64,000 bases of DNA from Rubritalea tangerina (GTDB lineage Bacteria; Verrucomicrobiota; Verrucomicrobiia; Verrucomicrobiales; Akkermansiaceae), in contig NZ_JBHUJB010000036.1 of the NCBI RefSeq assembly GCF_042683245.1, forward strand, positions 1 to 64,000, in the 5' to 3' direction. The first letter of the stretch is position 1. Every line of letters starts with the position of its first letter. A program made the translations under genes and the position numbers. Of this stretch, positions 29,101-36,705 are shown piece after piece. The notes under the pieces are model-generated. The model did not search any database. It was not told where the DNA came from and saw only the letters and a program-made list of their open reading frames with translations.

Positions 29101-29342
29101 AATCTGAAGATGAGCTAAAAACATGTGAGCCAACTGCAACTCTGAAAGGTTCTGTTTACAAGTTCAAAGCTCCAATTAAGGCAAACAGCTCCTACTTCTG
29201 GCGTATCGATACAAAGCGCAAAGACGGTAAAGTTGTGCCCGGCACAGTCTGGAAGTTTTCCACTGCCGATAAGCTCTATTCTCCGGCTGAAGCTTTAGAG
29301 CGTAAGACAGCTGCCTTCCGTGAAAAATTAGAAGAACTTTAG
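26103..29342 (+). CDS. Large secreted zinc-metalloprotease-like protein with cadherin-like and LamG domains
   Basis: From the ATG at 26103 the protein has 1,079 residues; the ATG at 26142 gives a cleaner signal peptide (ending TAFA). The first 300 residues are a propeptide-like region. A HEFGHWLG motif at about 362-369 marks a zinc metalloprotease; the third ligand of the metzincin pattern is not clearly in place (GGDN follows). A cadherin-like/tandem-95 module is at about 445-540. A LamG/concanavalin-like domain (GEWHHYALV, KVYIDGEMAGS, GAIDDFRVYSG) is at about 830-960, and a fibronectin-III-like end follows. No PEP-CTERM or sorting tail is visible. It is likely extracellular and acts on protein or glycoprotein. 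A GC-rich hairpin (29387-29418) follows. Confidence 0.75.
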   Translation: MRPEDTLERTSSFMSKCFKTRSAIHLLLSGIAISHTTAFADENHENLNGAEFFRKASAIETSAVVDPESPPQHLRVQFKDPGGKPLTAFLVRTSARRADFTTRYASKGKAVKDFDPGPIRTYKGWVEALPDTMVAATLLHDGTMRISIQRAISSKGWGSKGGIAPGPYSADKPKGSSLIDNRLNVVQEKGAENFDGGKDFTFVSGKPKFEFATPYPGASFSSGIPTNEAFYKKIATVDTGVVIRADFFNSKNEKRLNNLDGYRKIVAHCEHAANNFDLMSLRCGFESLQISNVVIPSGYRDPNHKGDEGVIYTDEQTTRFLNGLKPADGSILLKYAGGGAANGLKKRKTDQWISCAISNWNHEFGHWLGWGGDNCGMGVETDLLGPLSTPAWAQACHSFGVVAVNNHKRSRLLQRENPEWSMHDNYRPLPTLPILPYAMMDDLEGRVNKDTVIDCLSNDFDVNGDDIAIADFDKTSIHGGTITFVPQGGKNGRDALRYTPKADYTGKDRFTYCIVDSAGRMAYGNIRVNVKTGQTRTLISYLSFDDVDELYELDPLFNHVIPVSKRSRLGLPWGEGFRTKPFVACWDVYRARKRYFDGFIVSVYNWFSGKGNIVNPNDRVKTTHYDEKAALAPYSNKEFSFDITGQAFLNCPDGVYDISLYRWPYSNVQSRREIKKHPKLKLHRIALRVDGKELGAMSVNSDIELKNEPIARGPYGDQFSIFRLDLSKKMSDPKFQAALKEADRLTTYFHPLPMMRNRMNGVKGPKVELVVELSKSEGLFVGGLDMTPVDKSFENLKGKFGNAVKINDRYRLFHDINRDGSAYKTLSYWFYAPTWKMPCGPKFVRVWGVSDGFDFDFRKNMMKFSDKFVNPDTQGEGRIDFPIPSAGEWHHYALVLGKKDAKVYIDGEMAGSAPRTNFSPRIGSPTTKGMGDMFFVNLNGAIDDFRVYSGVLEQKDIKTLMDGGVPEFLTPFPGQAAFDEQELSWVPCANAANQKVYIAESEDELKTCEPTATLKGSVYKFKAPIKANSSYFWRIDTKRKDGKVVPGTVWKFSTADKLYSPAEALERKTAAFREKLEEL

Positions 29343-29386
29343 TTCTCTCTCTAGAGAAGTTCTGAAGAGTAAGTTAAATAGTAGCT

Positions 29387-29418
29387 CCTGCGGGTGAGGG
29401 CAAGCCCCTGTCCGCAGG
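29387..29418 (+). terminator. Hairpin after the metalloprotease gene
   Basis: Arms CCTGCGG and CCGCAGG enclose an inner GGGC/GCCC pairing. It lies 45 bases after the stop codon and has no T tract, so it may be a weak or factor-assisted terminator or an mRNA stabiliser. Confidence 0.4.
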
Positions 29419-29489
29419 GTTACAATGGCTGCTCTGGTTTGTTGAAGTCTCTACGCTAGTCTATCATGGCAATTAAAGTCGATTTTTAT

Positions 29490-29519
29490 CGTCAGGTTTT
29501 ACAACGTTTGGGTCTTCAC
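29490..29519 (+). promoter_or_regulatory. Putative autoregulatory ECF promoter before the sigma factor gene
   Basis: CGTCAGG, 14 bases, GGTCTTCAC, ending 69 bases before the ATG at 29589. Upstream lies AAAGTCGATTTTTAT, shared with the copy at 25901-25918. A sigma factor gene carrying the same motif as its neighbours is the usual arrangement for an autoregulated ECF sigma. The flank from 29445 repeats part of the element at 25859-25988; its leftward half is degenerate here. Confidence 0.6.
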
Positions 29520-29588
29520 CTCTATCGTCTTGTCGCCACTCGGTTCGCACACTAGACTCAGACCTTACTAATCTCAGAAACTTCCATC

Positions 29589-30161
29589 ATGCCTGAACAA
29601 CCATTCAGCTCTCCACGCCCCGAAAAAAAAACAACCATCCAGGTTGTCGACACCGAGGACCCTGCATGGCTTCTTGCCCAGGCTCAAAGTAGGCTCAAAG
29701 GCTACATCCTCTCCATGCTCAGCAATAGCCAGGACGCCGATGATATTCTTCAGGAAACCAACACCTACATCCTCACCCACCTCGACAAGTTCGATCGCGG
29801 CAGTAATTTCAAGGCTTGGGCATTCCAAATCGCCTACTTCCGTGTCAAATCCCATATCCGCGACCGCCAACGCCGCAACCACGTTGATCTCTCTGACGCA
29901 CTGGTCGAGAAGATCTCCCATGCCGCCGCCACGTATTTCAACGGAGATGACGAGCGGCTCAGCCACCTGCACCGCTGCATCCAGAAACTCGGCACCAAGG
30001 AACGCCTGCTGCTGCGCCTGCAGTACATGGAAAATGCTTCGCTCACCGAGCTTGCGAAAACGACCATGCAAAAGCCCAACAGCATTCATAAAGCCATGTC
30101 TCGTATTCGTCAAAGTCTACGTTTCTGCATCGAAAAACAACACAGCCAACAACCCGCATGA
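29589..30161 (+). CDS. ECF-type RNA polymerase sigma factor
   Basis: This 190-residue sigma-70-family protein contains region 2 at about 35-95 (LSNSQDADDILQETN, FDRGSNFKAWAFQIAYFRV) and region 4 at about 130-180 (LGTKERLLLRLQYMENASL, then SIHKAMSRIRQSLR). Size and motifs fit the Rhodopirellula/Verrucomicrobium-type ECF group (from memory, TIGR02989). Its stop overlaps the start of a FecR-like gene (ATGA), so it is probably regulated by that membrane partner. Regional base composition is more GC-rich than in the preceding 10 kb. The promoter motif upstream suggests autoregulation. Confidence 0.93.
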   Translation: MPEQPFSSPRPEKKTTIQVVDTEDPAWLLAQAQSRLKGYILSMLSNSQDADDILQETNTYILTHLDKFDRGSNFKAWAFQIAYFRVKSHIRDRQRRNHVDLSDALVEKISHAAATYFNGDDERLSHLHRCIQKLGTKERLLLRLQYMENASLTELAKTTMQKPNSIHKAMSRIRQSLRFCIEKQHSQQPA

Positions 30162-31636
30162 GTCAACACGAACGATCCGAACTGAGGGCGATCATCGATC
30201 AGCAGCTCGATAACCCGCCGCTCAGCCAACAGCAGGCCGACCGGCTCAACCAGCTGCTTCAGGACGAGGCTCACATGCTCTATTACCTCGAAAGCATGGA
30301 ACTGGAAGCAAATCTGCCGGACGGAACCGAAAACGCCGAACTAGCTGACCTGGTCACCACCTCCGCAAAATCCAATCCCACAAGGTTCTGGCTGCCTGCA
30401 GCCGCTGCGGCCTGCCTCGCCTTTGCCGCCGGCTGGCAGCTGTCATCCCCGCCAAAACCTGAGACTGGCCCTAGCCTAGCCAATCAAGAAAAATCCAGTC
30501 CAGCCGCTCACGCCACCATCAGCAATATGTTTGGCGTCCGTTGGACCGCCTCCCCCGAAGATATTCGCAACCCCAAGGAAATCGCCATCGAATCCGGGCT
30601 CATCGAACTCAACTACCCAAGCGGCACCAGCATGATACTCGAGGGACCCGCACACTACACAATCACCGGTGACAACCACGGCCAACTCGCCTACGGAAAA
30701 TTCGTCGCCAAAGTCCCCAAAGGCGCGGAGGGCTTCACGGTTGACTATCCGAACGGCAAAGTAGTAGACCTCGGCACAGAGTTCGGTGTCCAGCTGGACC
30801 GCAACGGCGACCTCTCCGTGGGCGTTTTCGAGGGGGAGGTGGAACTCCACCCGCAAGGCCGCAAGGATATCGCCTTAATCGAGAAAAACCATGCCCTGGC
30901 TCAGTCAGCCGACAACCCACAAGAGCTAAGCTCCATCCCCTTCGAGCGCGACCAATTCGTTCGCCATATTCCCTCGCGTGAGTTTTCTTGGAACATAAGC
31001 ACCCCGGGGGAAATTGAAAAATCCTTCGACATCTCCCACCTGATCTGGAAACCCGGCGAATACCGGGCCCTCGTCAAATGGATGTCAGGCCACAAAGCCG
31101 TCATGTCAGGCCGCTCCCCCATCAAAATTAAGCAAGCCACGCTCTGGCATGATAAGCGGCTTATTTCCAGCGATGTGCACGATGGCTTCACGGGCCATGT
31201 CCGACAAACCCGTGACAACATCTACCACCTGCACATCCCTGACGAAGACTTCAGCAAAGGAAAATGGATACTGAAAGTTCGTATGCAGTTCACTACCCCT
31301 TTCAAGAACACTTCAAAAAACACCTCCAAGGGAGTTCTCCTGCTTGAGGAGGGCACGGCCTATGCCGGCAAGGACAGCGACTTCATTGGGCGCTGGCAGT
31401 ACACCCACGATGGCGTGACCTGGATAAGGGAATTTCATCCGGACGGCTCAGTGTCCCAGTTCGCAAACGGAGGCGAAGCGCTCGGGTTCCGCAATTGCCA
31501 CTGGAAAACTGAAAACGGTGTCCTCAAGTTATGGCTCGAGAAACCACACTACTACACCGACCATATCCTGCGCGATCCCAACACCCTCATTTTTGTTGAT
31601 CAGCCATTTCGGCATGCCGTGAAAATAAAACCGTAA
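30158..31636 (+). CDS. FecR-like membrane regulator, putative anti-sigma factor
   Basis: This 492-residue protein has a cytoplasmic N-terminal region of about 75 residues, with helices as in anti-sigma domains. One membrane helix follows at about 78-95 (FWLPAAAAACLAFAAGW). A FecR domain is at about 135-235 (YPSGTSMILEGPAHYTI, GKVVDLGTEFGV, GVFEGEVELHP). A C-terminal domain of about 250 residues of unknown type is predicted periplasmic. It overlaps the sigma gene by four bases. It probably holds the sigma factor inactive until an envelope signal arrives, an inference from the known ECF/FecR pairing. Confidence 0.87.
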   Translation: MSQHERSELRAIIDQQLDNPPLSQQQADRLNQLLQDEAHMLYYLESMELEANLPDGTENAELADLVTTSAKSNPTRFWLPAAAAACLAFAAGWQLSSPPKPETGPSLANQEKSSPAAHATISNMFGVRWTASPEDIRNPKEIAIESGLIELNYPSGTSMILEGPAHYTITGDNHGQLAYGKFVAKVPKGAEGFTVDYPNGKVVDLGTEFGVQLDRNGDLSVGVFEGEVELHPQGRKDIALIEKNHALAQSADNPQELSSIPFERDQFVRHIPSREFSWNISTPGEIEKSFDISHLIWKPGEYRALVKWMSGHKAVMSGRSPIKIKQATLWHDKRLISSDVHDGFTGHVRQTRDNIYHLHIPDEDFSKGKWILKVRMQFTTPFKNTSKNTSKGVLLLEEGTAYAGKDSDFIGRWQYTHDGVTWIREFHPDGSVSQFANGGEALGFRNCHWKTENGVLKLWLEKPHYYTDHILRDPNTLIFVDQPFRHAVKIKP

Positions 31637-31652
31637 AAAAGTCTACTTTTTT

Positions 31653-31682
31653 TGTCATGATGGCCACGCCCGTGGTCTTCAC
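31653..31682 (+). promoter_or_regulatory. Putative ECF promoter before the PEP-CTERM gene
   Basis: TGTCATG, 14 bases, GGTCTTCAC, ending 45 bases before the ATG at 31728. An AAAGTCTACTTTTTTT tract precedes it, as in the other rightward copies. Outside the boxes and T tract the sequence differs, so the conservation of the boxes is more telling here than in the long repeats. Confidence 0.6.
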
Positions 31683-31727
31683 CCTCTGAGAGCGTCTGCT
31701 CCATCAGCTGAATTATCAAAAAAAAAC

Positions 31728-32375
31728 ATGAAAATCACAAACACAAGCATCCTTACCACGATCACTGCCATTGGCCTGAGTATCGGCGCACACGCCGCGA
31801 CCTTGGCCACCCAGACATTCGCCGTCAACACTACCGTGAACGAATTTTATTTCCTTGATGAGGCTACAGCCACCTGGACGATCAACTCTGGCGTCACTGT
31901 CACCGGCGACGGTACCGAACGTTATTATCTGGGTAGAAACAACGTAGGGGCCAACGATGTCCCAGCTAACTGGATTGTCAACGGCGGAGGTACGCTTGAA
32001 ATCGTAGGTACTACCTTCCGTCTAGGTCATCAAGGCACGTCTGAGGTAGGTACACTCACCATTCAGGGGGGGAGCTCGGTACTCATGACGGCTGAGCAAG
32101 CAAGCGTTCAGCAACAAAAGGAAGGCAGCTTTATCGCACTCGAAGGCGTTGGAAGCACCTTCCAATGGTATGGCACATGGGACGCGGTCAACAATGAAGT
32201 GGAAAGCGCTGGCGGCTCTGGCAACCATATTCCCTTGAGCGCCTCAGGGGGAACCCTCTCGATCTCCTCGGCTGACGGGTTTACCACAGCTACGGTGGTC
32301 GCCGTGCCCGAGCCATCCGCTTCCGCACTTGTCGGCTTGGGTGGAATGGCATTAATTCTACGTCGCCGCAAGTAG
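31728..32375 (+). CDS. PEP-CTERM surface protein
   Basis: This 215-residue protein has a signal peptide (cleavage after AHA, about 23) and a beta-rich body with GGGTLEIVGTTFRLGHQG and GTLTIQGGSSVLM, like passenger-type beta-helix segments. It ends with the PEP-CTERM tail VPEPSASALVGLGGMALILRRRK, split here as motif VPEPS, membrane helix and RRRK. Such tails are recognised by an exosortase. The gene follows the sigma/FecR pair and ends before a strong terminator. Confidence 0.88.
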   Translation: MKITNTSILTTITAIGLSIGAHAATLATQTFAVNTTVNEFYFLDEATATWTINSGVTVTGDGTERYYLGRNNVGANDVPANWIVNGGGTLEIVGTTFRLGHQGTSEVGTLTIQGGSSVLMTAEQASVQQQKEGSFIALEGVGSTFQWYGTWDAVNNEVESAGGSGNHIPLSASGGTLSISSADGFTTATVVAVPEPSASALVGLGGMALILRRRK

Positions 32376-32404
32376 ATCCTGCCAAGCTTCTTAATCGATT
32401 TCAT

Positions 32405-32439
32405 CGGCTCTCCCCTCTGTGGTGGGAGCCGTTTTTTTT
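32405..32439 (+). terminator. Rho-independent terminator after the PEP-CTERM gene
   Basis: CGGCTCtCCC pairs with GGGAGCCG and is followed by eight T residues, 30 bases after the stop codon. It marks the end of the island transcripts. Confidence 0.85.
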
Positions 32440-32835
32440 GCTCAGGGCTTCAGCACAACAGAGAGAGCGGCTAGCGGAAAGTAAAGTTACTATCCTGAAG
32501 TGTGGACCAGAGTCATTCCAACCAGAGAGAGCATGGTTGTGCGTTGACTCCACCCTCCTTGCTCCACAGAGTTGATGGCTACTCTTCTTCCCCACCTTCT
32601 TGGTTGCCTTTTGCTTTAATTTACGGTCACTCAGACAAATACGCGCTCATGAGGATTGAGTACAGCTACACAGCACATTACTAATCGGTCACATGCTTGA
32701 AAAAGGGCCCCTCACTCCACAAACTCCAAGCCGCCTCAAATAGACATTCCCCGAGAAAACCTGCGTCAGAAAAACCAGTATACTAGACATTCACAAACCT
32801 GCTAGAAAATACCCAGAACCATTGATATATAAAAG
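32440..32835. other. Intergenic stretch without a recognisable gene
   Basis: About 395 bases between the PEP-CTERM terminator and the tRNA gene. A plus-strand frame at 32502-32684 (60 codons) has no protein-like features. I see no further motif of the two-part type here. Confidence 0.4.
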
Positions 32836-32908
<73 letters not shown>

Positions 32909-33166
32909 CCTGAGTTGGCCGCCACTATAGGCATCGCCCCCGACTTGGCAACACCTCAATTAAGATTTTTAAAACATCTCCTTAGCTTCACAAAAACCCT
33001 ATTTTCATCCACCCAACAAGAAACCAATCAGACAACTCCCCCCTAAACTCATCGTTTTCGAAGAAAATCTAAAGTAAACTACTAAAACTTTCACCCAAAA
33101 TGAGCATTTTTGAGTTTACTAAATCACAATAAGTGGCAACTTCCCCCCACAAGAACCATTTTCACT

Positions 33167-34906
33167 ATGGCTAAGCAACAATTAGACGGAGCACAAGCTC
33201 TTATCAAGACCCTCGACGACTTAGGCGTGGAATTCATCTTCGGTTATTCCGGAGGTGCTGCCATCCCTATCTTCGATGCACTTGAGACAGTCAAATCAAA
33301 TATTCAGTTCGTGCTCGCACGCCACGAACAGGGAGCCTGCCACATGGCAGATGGATACGCACGCGCCACAGGCAAACCAGCAGTCGTTTTGGTCACCTCT
33401 GGCCCCGGAGCAGGTAATACCATCACTGGTCTTATGACCGCTCAAATGGACTCCGTTCCCATGATTGTTATCTCCGGCCAACAAGTCACTTGGATGTTAG
33501 GTAAAGACGCCTTCCAAGAAGCAGACATCTTTGGCATCACCATCCCAGTGGTAAAACACAACTATCTGGTGAAAGACACCAATGCCCTCCCACGCATCGC
33601 GCGTGAAGCATTCCACATTGCCACCACTGGCCGCCCCGGCCCCGTCTTGATCGATATCCCTAAAGATGTCAGCTCCGCACCATTCACCGGTAAACTTAAA
33701 GACAAGAAGAACGAAGAGTTCGACCTCCCTGGCTATAACCCAGAGGTAGCATTTGACATCGATACTGATGCTGTGGCGAAAGCGGCAAAACTTATTAAGA
33801 AGGCAAAACGTCCACTGATCCTTGCTGGCCAAGGCTCCATGATCGCCCGTGCACAAGACGAACTACTCACCCTCGTCGAAACACTCGATTGCCCATTCAC
33901 CACCACACTTTTAGGTAAAGGCACCCTCCCTGAAACCCACCCACTCTCATTGGGAATGCTCGGGATGCACGGGACAGCCTATGCTAACAAAGCAGTTGTC
34001 GAGTGCGACCTGCTCCTCAATATCGGATCTCGATTTGATGACCGTATCATCGGGCAGCCAGACAAATTCTGTGCCGATGCCAAAATCATCCACATCGATA
34101 TTGACCCATCTGAGATGAACAAAATGATCTCGCCTGACGTCGAGATCGTCGGCGACGCGAAAGCTGCCCTCACCGAGCTCCTTAAAGAAATCCAACCAAC
34201 GAAACACACCGATTGGAACGACCACCTCGATGGCTACCGTAAACGCTACCCGCTCGCCTACCGCAAACAAGGTGGCCTCCGCATGCAGCAAGTCATCGAC
34301 GAATTTAACAAGCAAACCGCAGGTGAAGCCATCGTCACCACCGACGTTGGCCAACACCAAATGTGGGCTGCCCAGTTCTACAGAAATGCAAAAACGCACT
34401 CCTGGCTCAGTTCAGGTGGAGCAGGCACTATGGGCTTCGGCTTCCCTGCTGCCATCGGGGCAGCATTCGCATGCCCAGACCGTCAAGTGATCACCTTCTG
34501 TGGCGACGGCGGATTCCAAATGACCCTCTTTGAATTGGCAACAGCTGCAATCCACAAACTACCAATCAAGATCGTCGTGCTCAATAACCACTACCTCGGC
34601 ATGGTGCGCCAGTGGCAAGAGCTCTTCTTCGAAGACCGCCTCTCCGGAGTCGACCTCGAAGGCAACCCCGACTTCGTCAAGCTCGCAAACGCATACGGCA
34701 TCAAAGCCATCAACATCAAACGCCCAGCGGATGTAGAACGCATCGTCCAACAAGCCCTCGACTACAATGAGGGTCCTATCCTCATTAATGCCGAGTGTGT
34801 AAAAACAGACAATGTCTTCCCAATGATCCCAGCCGGTGCCGCACTCGAAGATATGCTCACCGAGCCACCAAAACATAAAATGGCGAAACCTAAAGGCTCC
34901 ACCTAG
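33167..34906 (+). CDS. ilvB: Acetolactate synthase large subunit
   Basis: The 579-residue thiamine-diphosphate enzyme condenses pyruvate with pyruvate or 2-oxobutyrate, the first committed step of branched-chain amino acid synthesis. The FGYSGGAAIPIFDAL start, the catalytic Glu in ARHEQGACHMADGYAR and the ThDP/Mg signature GDGGFQMTLFELATA with NNHYLGMVRQWQ all fit IlvB. The ATG at 33167 is used; an upstream in-frame TTG would add an unlikely extension. It sits 37 bases before ilvN. Confidence 0.96.
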   Translation: MAKQQLDGAQALIKTLDDLGVEFIFGYSGGAAIPIFDALETVKSNIQFVLARHEQGACHMADGYARATGKPAVVLVTSGPGAGNTITGLMTAQMDSVPMIVISGQQVTWMLGKDAFQEADIFGITIPVVKHNYLVKDTNALPRIAREAFHIATTGRPGPVLIDIPKDVSSAPFTGKLKDKKNEEFDLPGYNPEVAFDIDTDAVAKAAKLIKKAKRPLILAGQGSMIARAQDELLTLVETLDCPFTTTLLGKGTLPETHPLSLGMLGMHGTAYANKAVVECDLLLNIGSRFDDRIIGQPDKFCADAKIIHIDIDPSEMNKMISPDVEIVGDAKAALTELLKEIQPTKHTDWNDHLDGYRKRYPLAYRKQGGLRMQQVIDEFNKQTAGEAIVTTDVGQHQMWAAQFYRNAKTHSWLSSGGAGTMGFGFPAAIGAAFACPDRQVITFCGDGGFQMTLFELATAAIHKLPIKIVVLNNHYLGMVRQWQELFFEDRLSGVDLEGNPDFVKLANAYGIKAINIKRPADVERIVQQALDYNEGPILINAECVKTDNVFPMIPAGAALEDMLTEPPKHKMAKPKGST

Positions 34907-34943
34907 GACTCACAGCCTCTGACCACTTACCCAATTTATAACA

Positions 34944-35486
34944 ATGTCGAAAACAATTGTTACCACTGACAGCCCGGCTCACAAGTCACCTGACCACAGC
35001 AGCCACACCCTATCCGTGTTTGTTAACAACACTCCCGGTGTCCTGATGCGTATCACTCAGGTCTTCGCGAGACGGGGCTTCAACATCGACTCCCTTGTTG
35101 TCTCCGAAGGCCGCGATGACCGCTTCTCACGGATGACCATCGGTATCACCGGCCATTCTAATGGCCTAGAACAAATTATCAAACAAGTCTCCAAGCTGAT
35201 CGATGTCATCCACTGCATTCAGCACGAAGCTGATGACTCCGTCGTCAAAGAGCTCTTGCTGGTGAAAATGCTCATCGCAGACACAGAGACCCGTACCGCA
35301 GCCCTCCAGGTCATCGACCACTTCAACGGTAAAACCGTAGACCTCACCCCCGAATCCATGATCGCGATGATCTCCGGTGATAGCAGCAAACTCGATGCCG
35401 CGATCAAGATGTTCTCAGGGTTTGAAATCATTGAAACCGTGCGCACAGGTAAGGTCGTCATGGCTCGTGGAGCCTCTACCACCTAA
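34944..35486 (+). CDS. ilvN: Acetolactate synthase small (regulatory) subunit
   Basis: This 180-residue protein has an N-terminal ACT domain (HTLSVFVNNTPGVLMRITQVFARRGFNIDSL in two stretches) and the C-terminal domain of the IlvN/IlvH family. It binds valine and regulates IlvB. It ends just before a strong terminator. Confidence 0.95.
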   Translation: MSKTIVTTDSPAHKSPDHSSHTLSVFVNNTPGVLMRITQVFARRGFNIDSLVVSEGRDDRFSRMTIGITGHSNGLEQIIKQVSKLIDVIHCIQHEADDSVVKELLLVKMLIADTETRTAALQVIDHFNGKTVDLTPESMIAMISGDSSKLDAAIKMFSGFEIIETVRTGKVVMARGASTT

Positions 35487-35507
35487 GCCAATAACACATT
35501 CTCTACC

Positions 35508-35544
35508 AGCCGCACACCCACTCCCGGGTGTGCGGCTTTTTTTT
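35508..35544 (+). terminator. Rho-independent terminator after ilvBN
   Basis: A perfect 12-bp stem (AGCCGCACACCC with GGGTGTGCGGCT) with a six-base loop and eight T residues, 22 bases after the ilvN stop. Confidence 0.92.
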
Positions 35545-35646
35545 GTGCGTTTTAAACACACTAACACCGAACACTAACGAAACTCCTTGATAATAAACCC
35601 CTCACATTTTATAGTACACCCTACCTCTTTTTCTATTTCGTCACCC

Positions 35647-36705
35647 ATGACAGAATCTCCCACAGACTCTCGCTCCGCCAAAGAGCACATTATCTCCTTC
35701 CTCAAGCGTCTGAGCCCTTGGACTCCATCTGCCGAAGTAAAAAACAAACAACTCCGTCCCCCTCGTATTGGTCTAGCCCTCTCCTCCGGCGGTGCCAAGT
35801 CCCTTGCCCATATCGGAGTCATGCAGGTCCTTGAGGAAAATAACATCCCCATTCATGCAGTCTCTGGCTCCAGCATGGGTGCTTACATCGGCTCACTCTG
35901 GGCGACCAAGCACAACGCTAAACAAATGCTGAAGCTGGCTGCAGAAATGCAAGACCCTAACACTATGCGCAAGCTAGCTGACCCAGTCATCCCCCCCATT
36001 CGTGGCGTCTTCTACGGAAATAAAGTGAAGGCACAACTAGCACGCTCAATCGGAACCGTCACATTTGAAGAGCTCGATCGCAAACTCCTAGTCATCGCTG
36101 CAAACCTAGACACCTACGAACGCATCGTCTTTCGCAAAGGTAGCGTGCTCGACGCTGTCCACGCCTCATGTGCCATGCCCGGCATCATAGTCCCTGTCGA
36201 AATTGATGGCATGCGCTGCACCGACGGCGGTGTCGTCGACCCCGTCCCAGTAGGCGCCCTCAAAAAATTTACAGATGTCGATAAAATCATCGCCGTCAGT
36301 ACTGTCCCAACACTCCAAGATATCGATACCCACCTCTCCGCCGCTGAAACCGCAGAGGGTGAAAAAGAAGTTGAGCTCGAATCATGGTGGCAACGGGCTC
36401 TAACCATCCTCGGAAGTAAAATCAACCCAGGCGCCACAGGCAACATGATAGACAACTTGCGTCGCTCGCTACGCGCTTCACAAATCCGCATGGCTCACGA
36501 CTCCTGCCTCCGAGCAGACGTCAGTATTCACCCGATCTCCCACGGCAGCCAATGGCACGAATACCACCAGTTCGAACAGTTCATCGAACTCGGTAGACGC
36601 GAGGCCACAAAAGCAATGCCAGAAATCAAAAAACTCCTAGAACCTATACCCATTAACGACGATGAAACCACCGAGAAATCCTTGGTGGGAATGCGCGTCG
36701 CCTGA
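35647..36705 (+). CDS. Patatin-like phospholipase
   Basis: This 352-residue acyl hydrolase has the glycine-rich oxyanion segment SSGGAKSLAHIGV, the nucleophile motif GSSMG and the catalytic Asp in DGG (CTDGGVVDPVPV). It resembles RssA-type bacterial patatins and would release fatty acids from membrane or dietary lipids. No signal peptide is visible, so it probably acts in the cytoplasm. The ATG at 35647 is chosen over an upstream TTG. The end overlaps the CoA ligase gene by 44 bases, which ties lipid hydrolysis to beta-oxidation. Confidence 0.9.
   Translation: MTESPTDSRSAKEHIISFLKRLSPWTPSAEVKNKQLRPPRIGLALSSGGAKSLAHIGVMQVLEENNIPIHAVSGSSMGAYIGSLWATKHNAKQMLKLAAEMQDPNTMRKLADPVIPPIRGVFYGNKVKAQLARSIGTVTFEELDRKLLVIAANLDTYERIVFRKGSVLDAVHASCAMPGIIVPVEIDGMRCTDGGVVDPVPVGALKKFTDVDKIIAVSTVPTLQDIDTHLSAAETAEGEKEVELESWWQRALTILGSKINPGATGNMIDNLRRSLRASQIRMAHDSCLRADVSIHPISHGSQWHEYHQFEQFIELGRREATKAMPEIKKLLEPIPINDDETTEKSLVGMRVA

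Noticed and set aside
29466..29555. Possible short peptide (MAIKVDFYRQVLQRLGLH...) that matches a translation of the copy at 25.9 kb
   Set aside because: The similarity follows from the repeated promoter DNA. The third copy at 20.4 kb has a two-base deletion that would shift the frame, so selection for protein is unlikely.
31082..31115. Two TGTCAGG boxes inside the FecR gene
   Set aside because: No GGTCTTCAC-like second box follows at 14 bases; likewise at 24268 and 28040. They are taken as chance.
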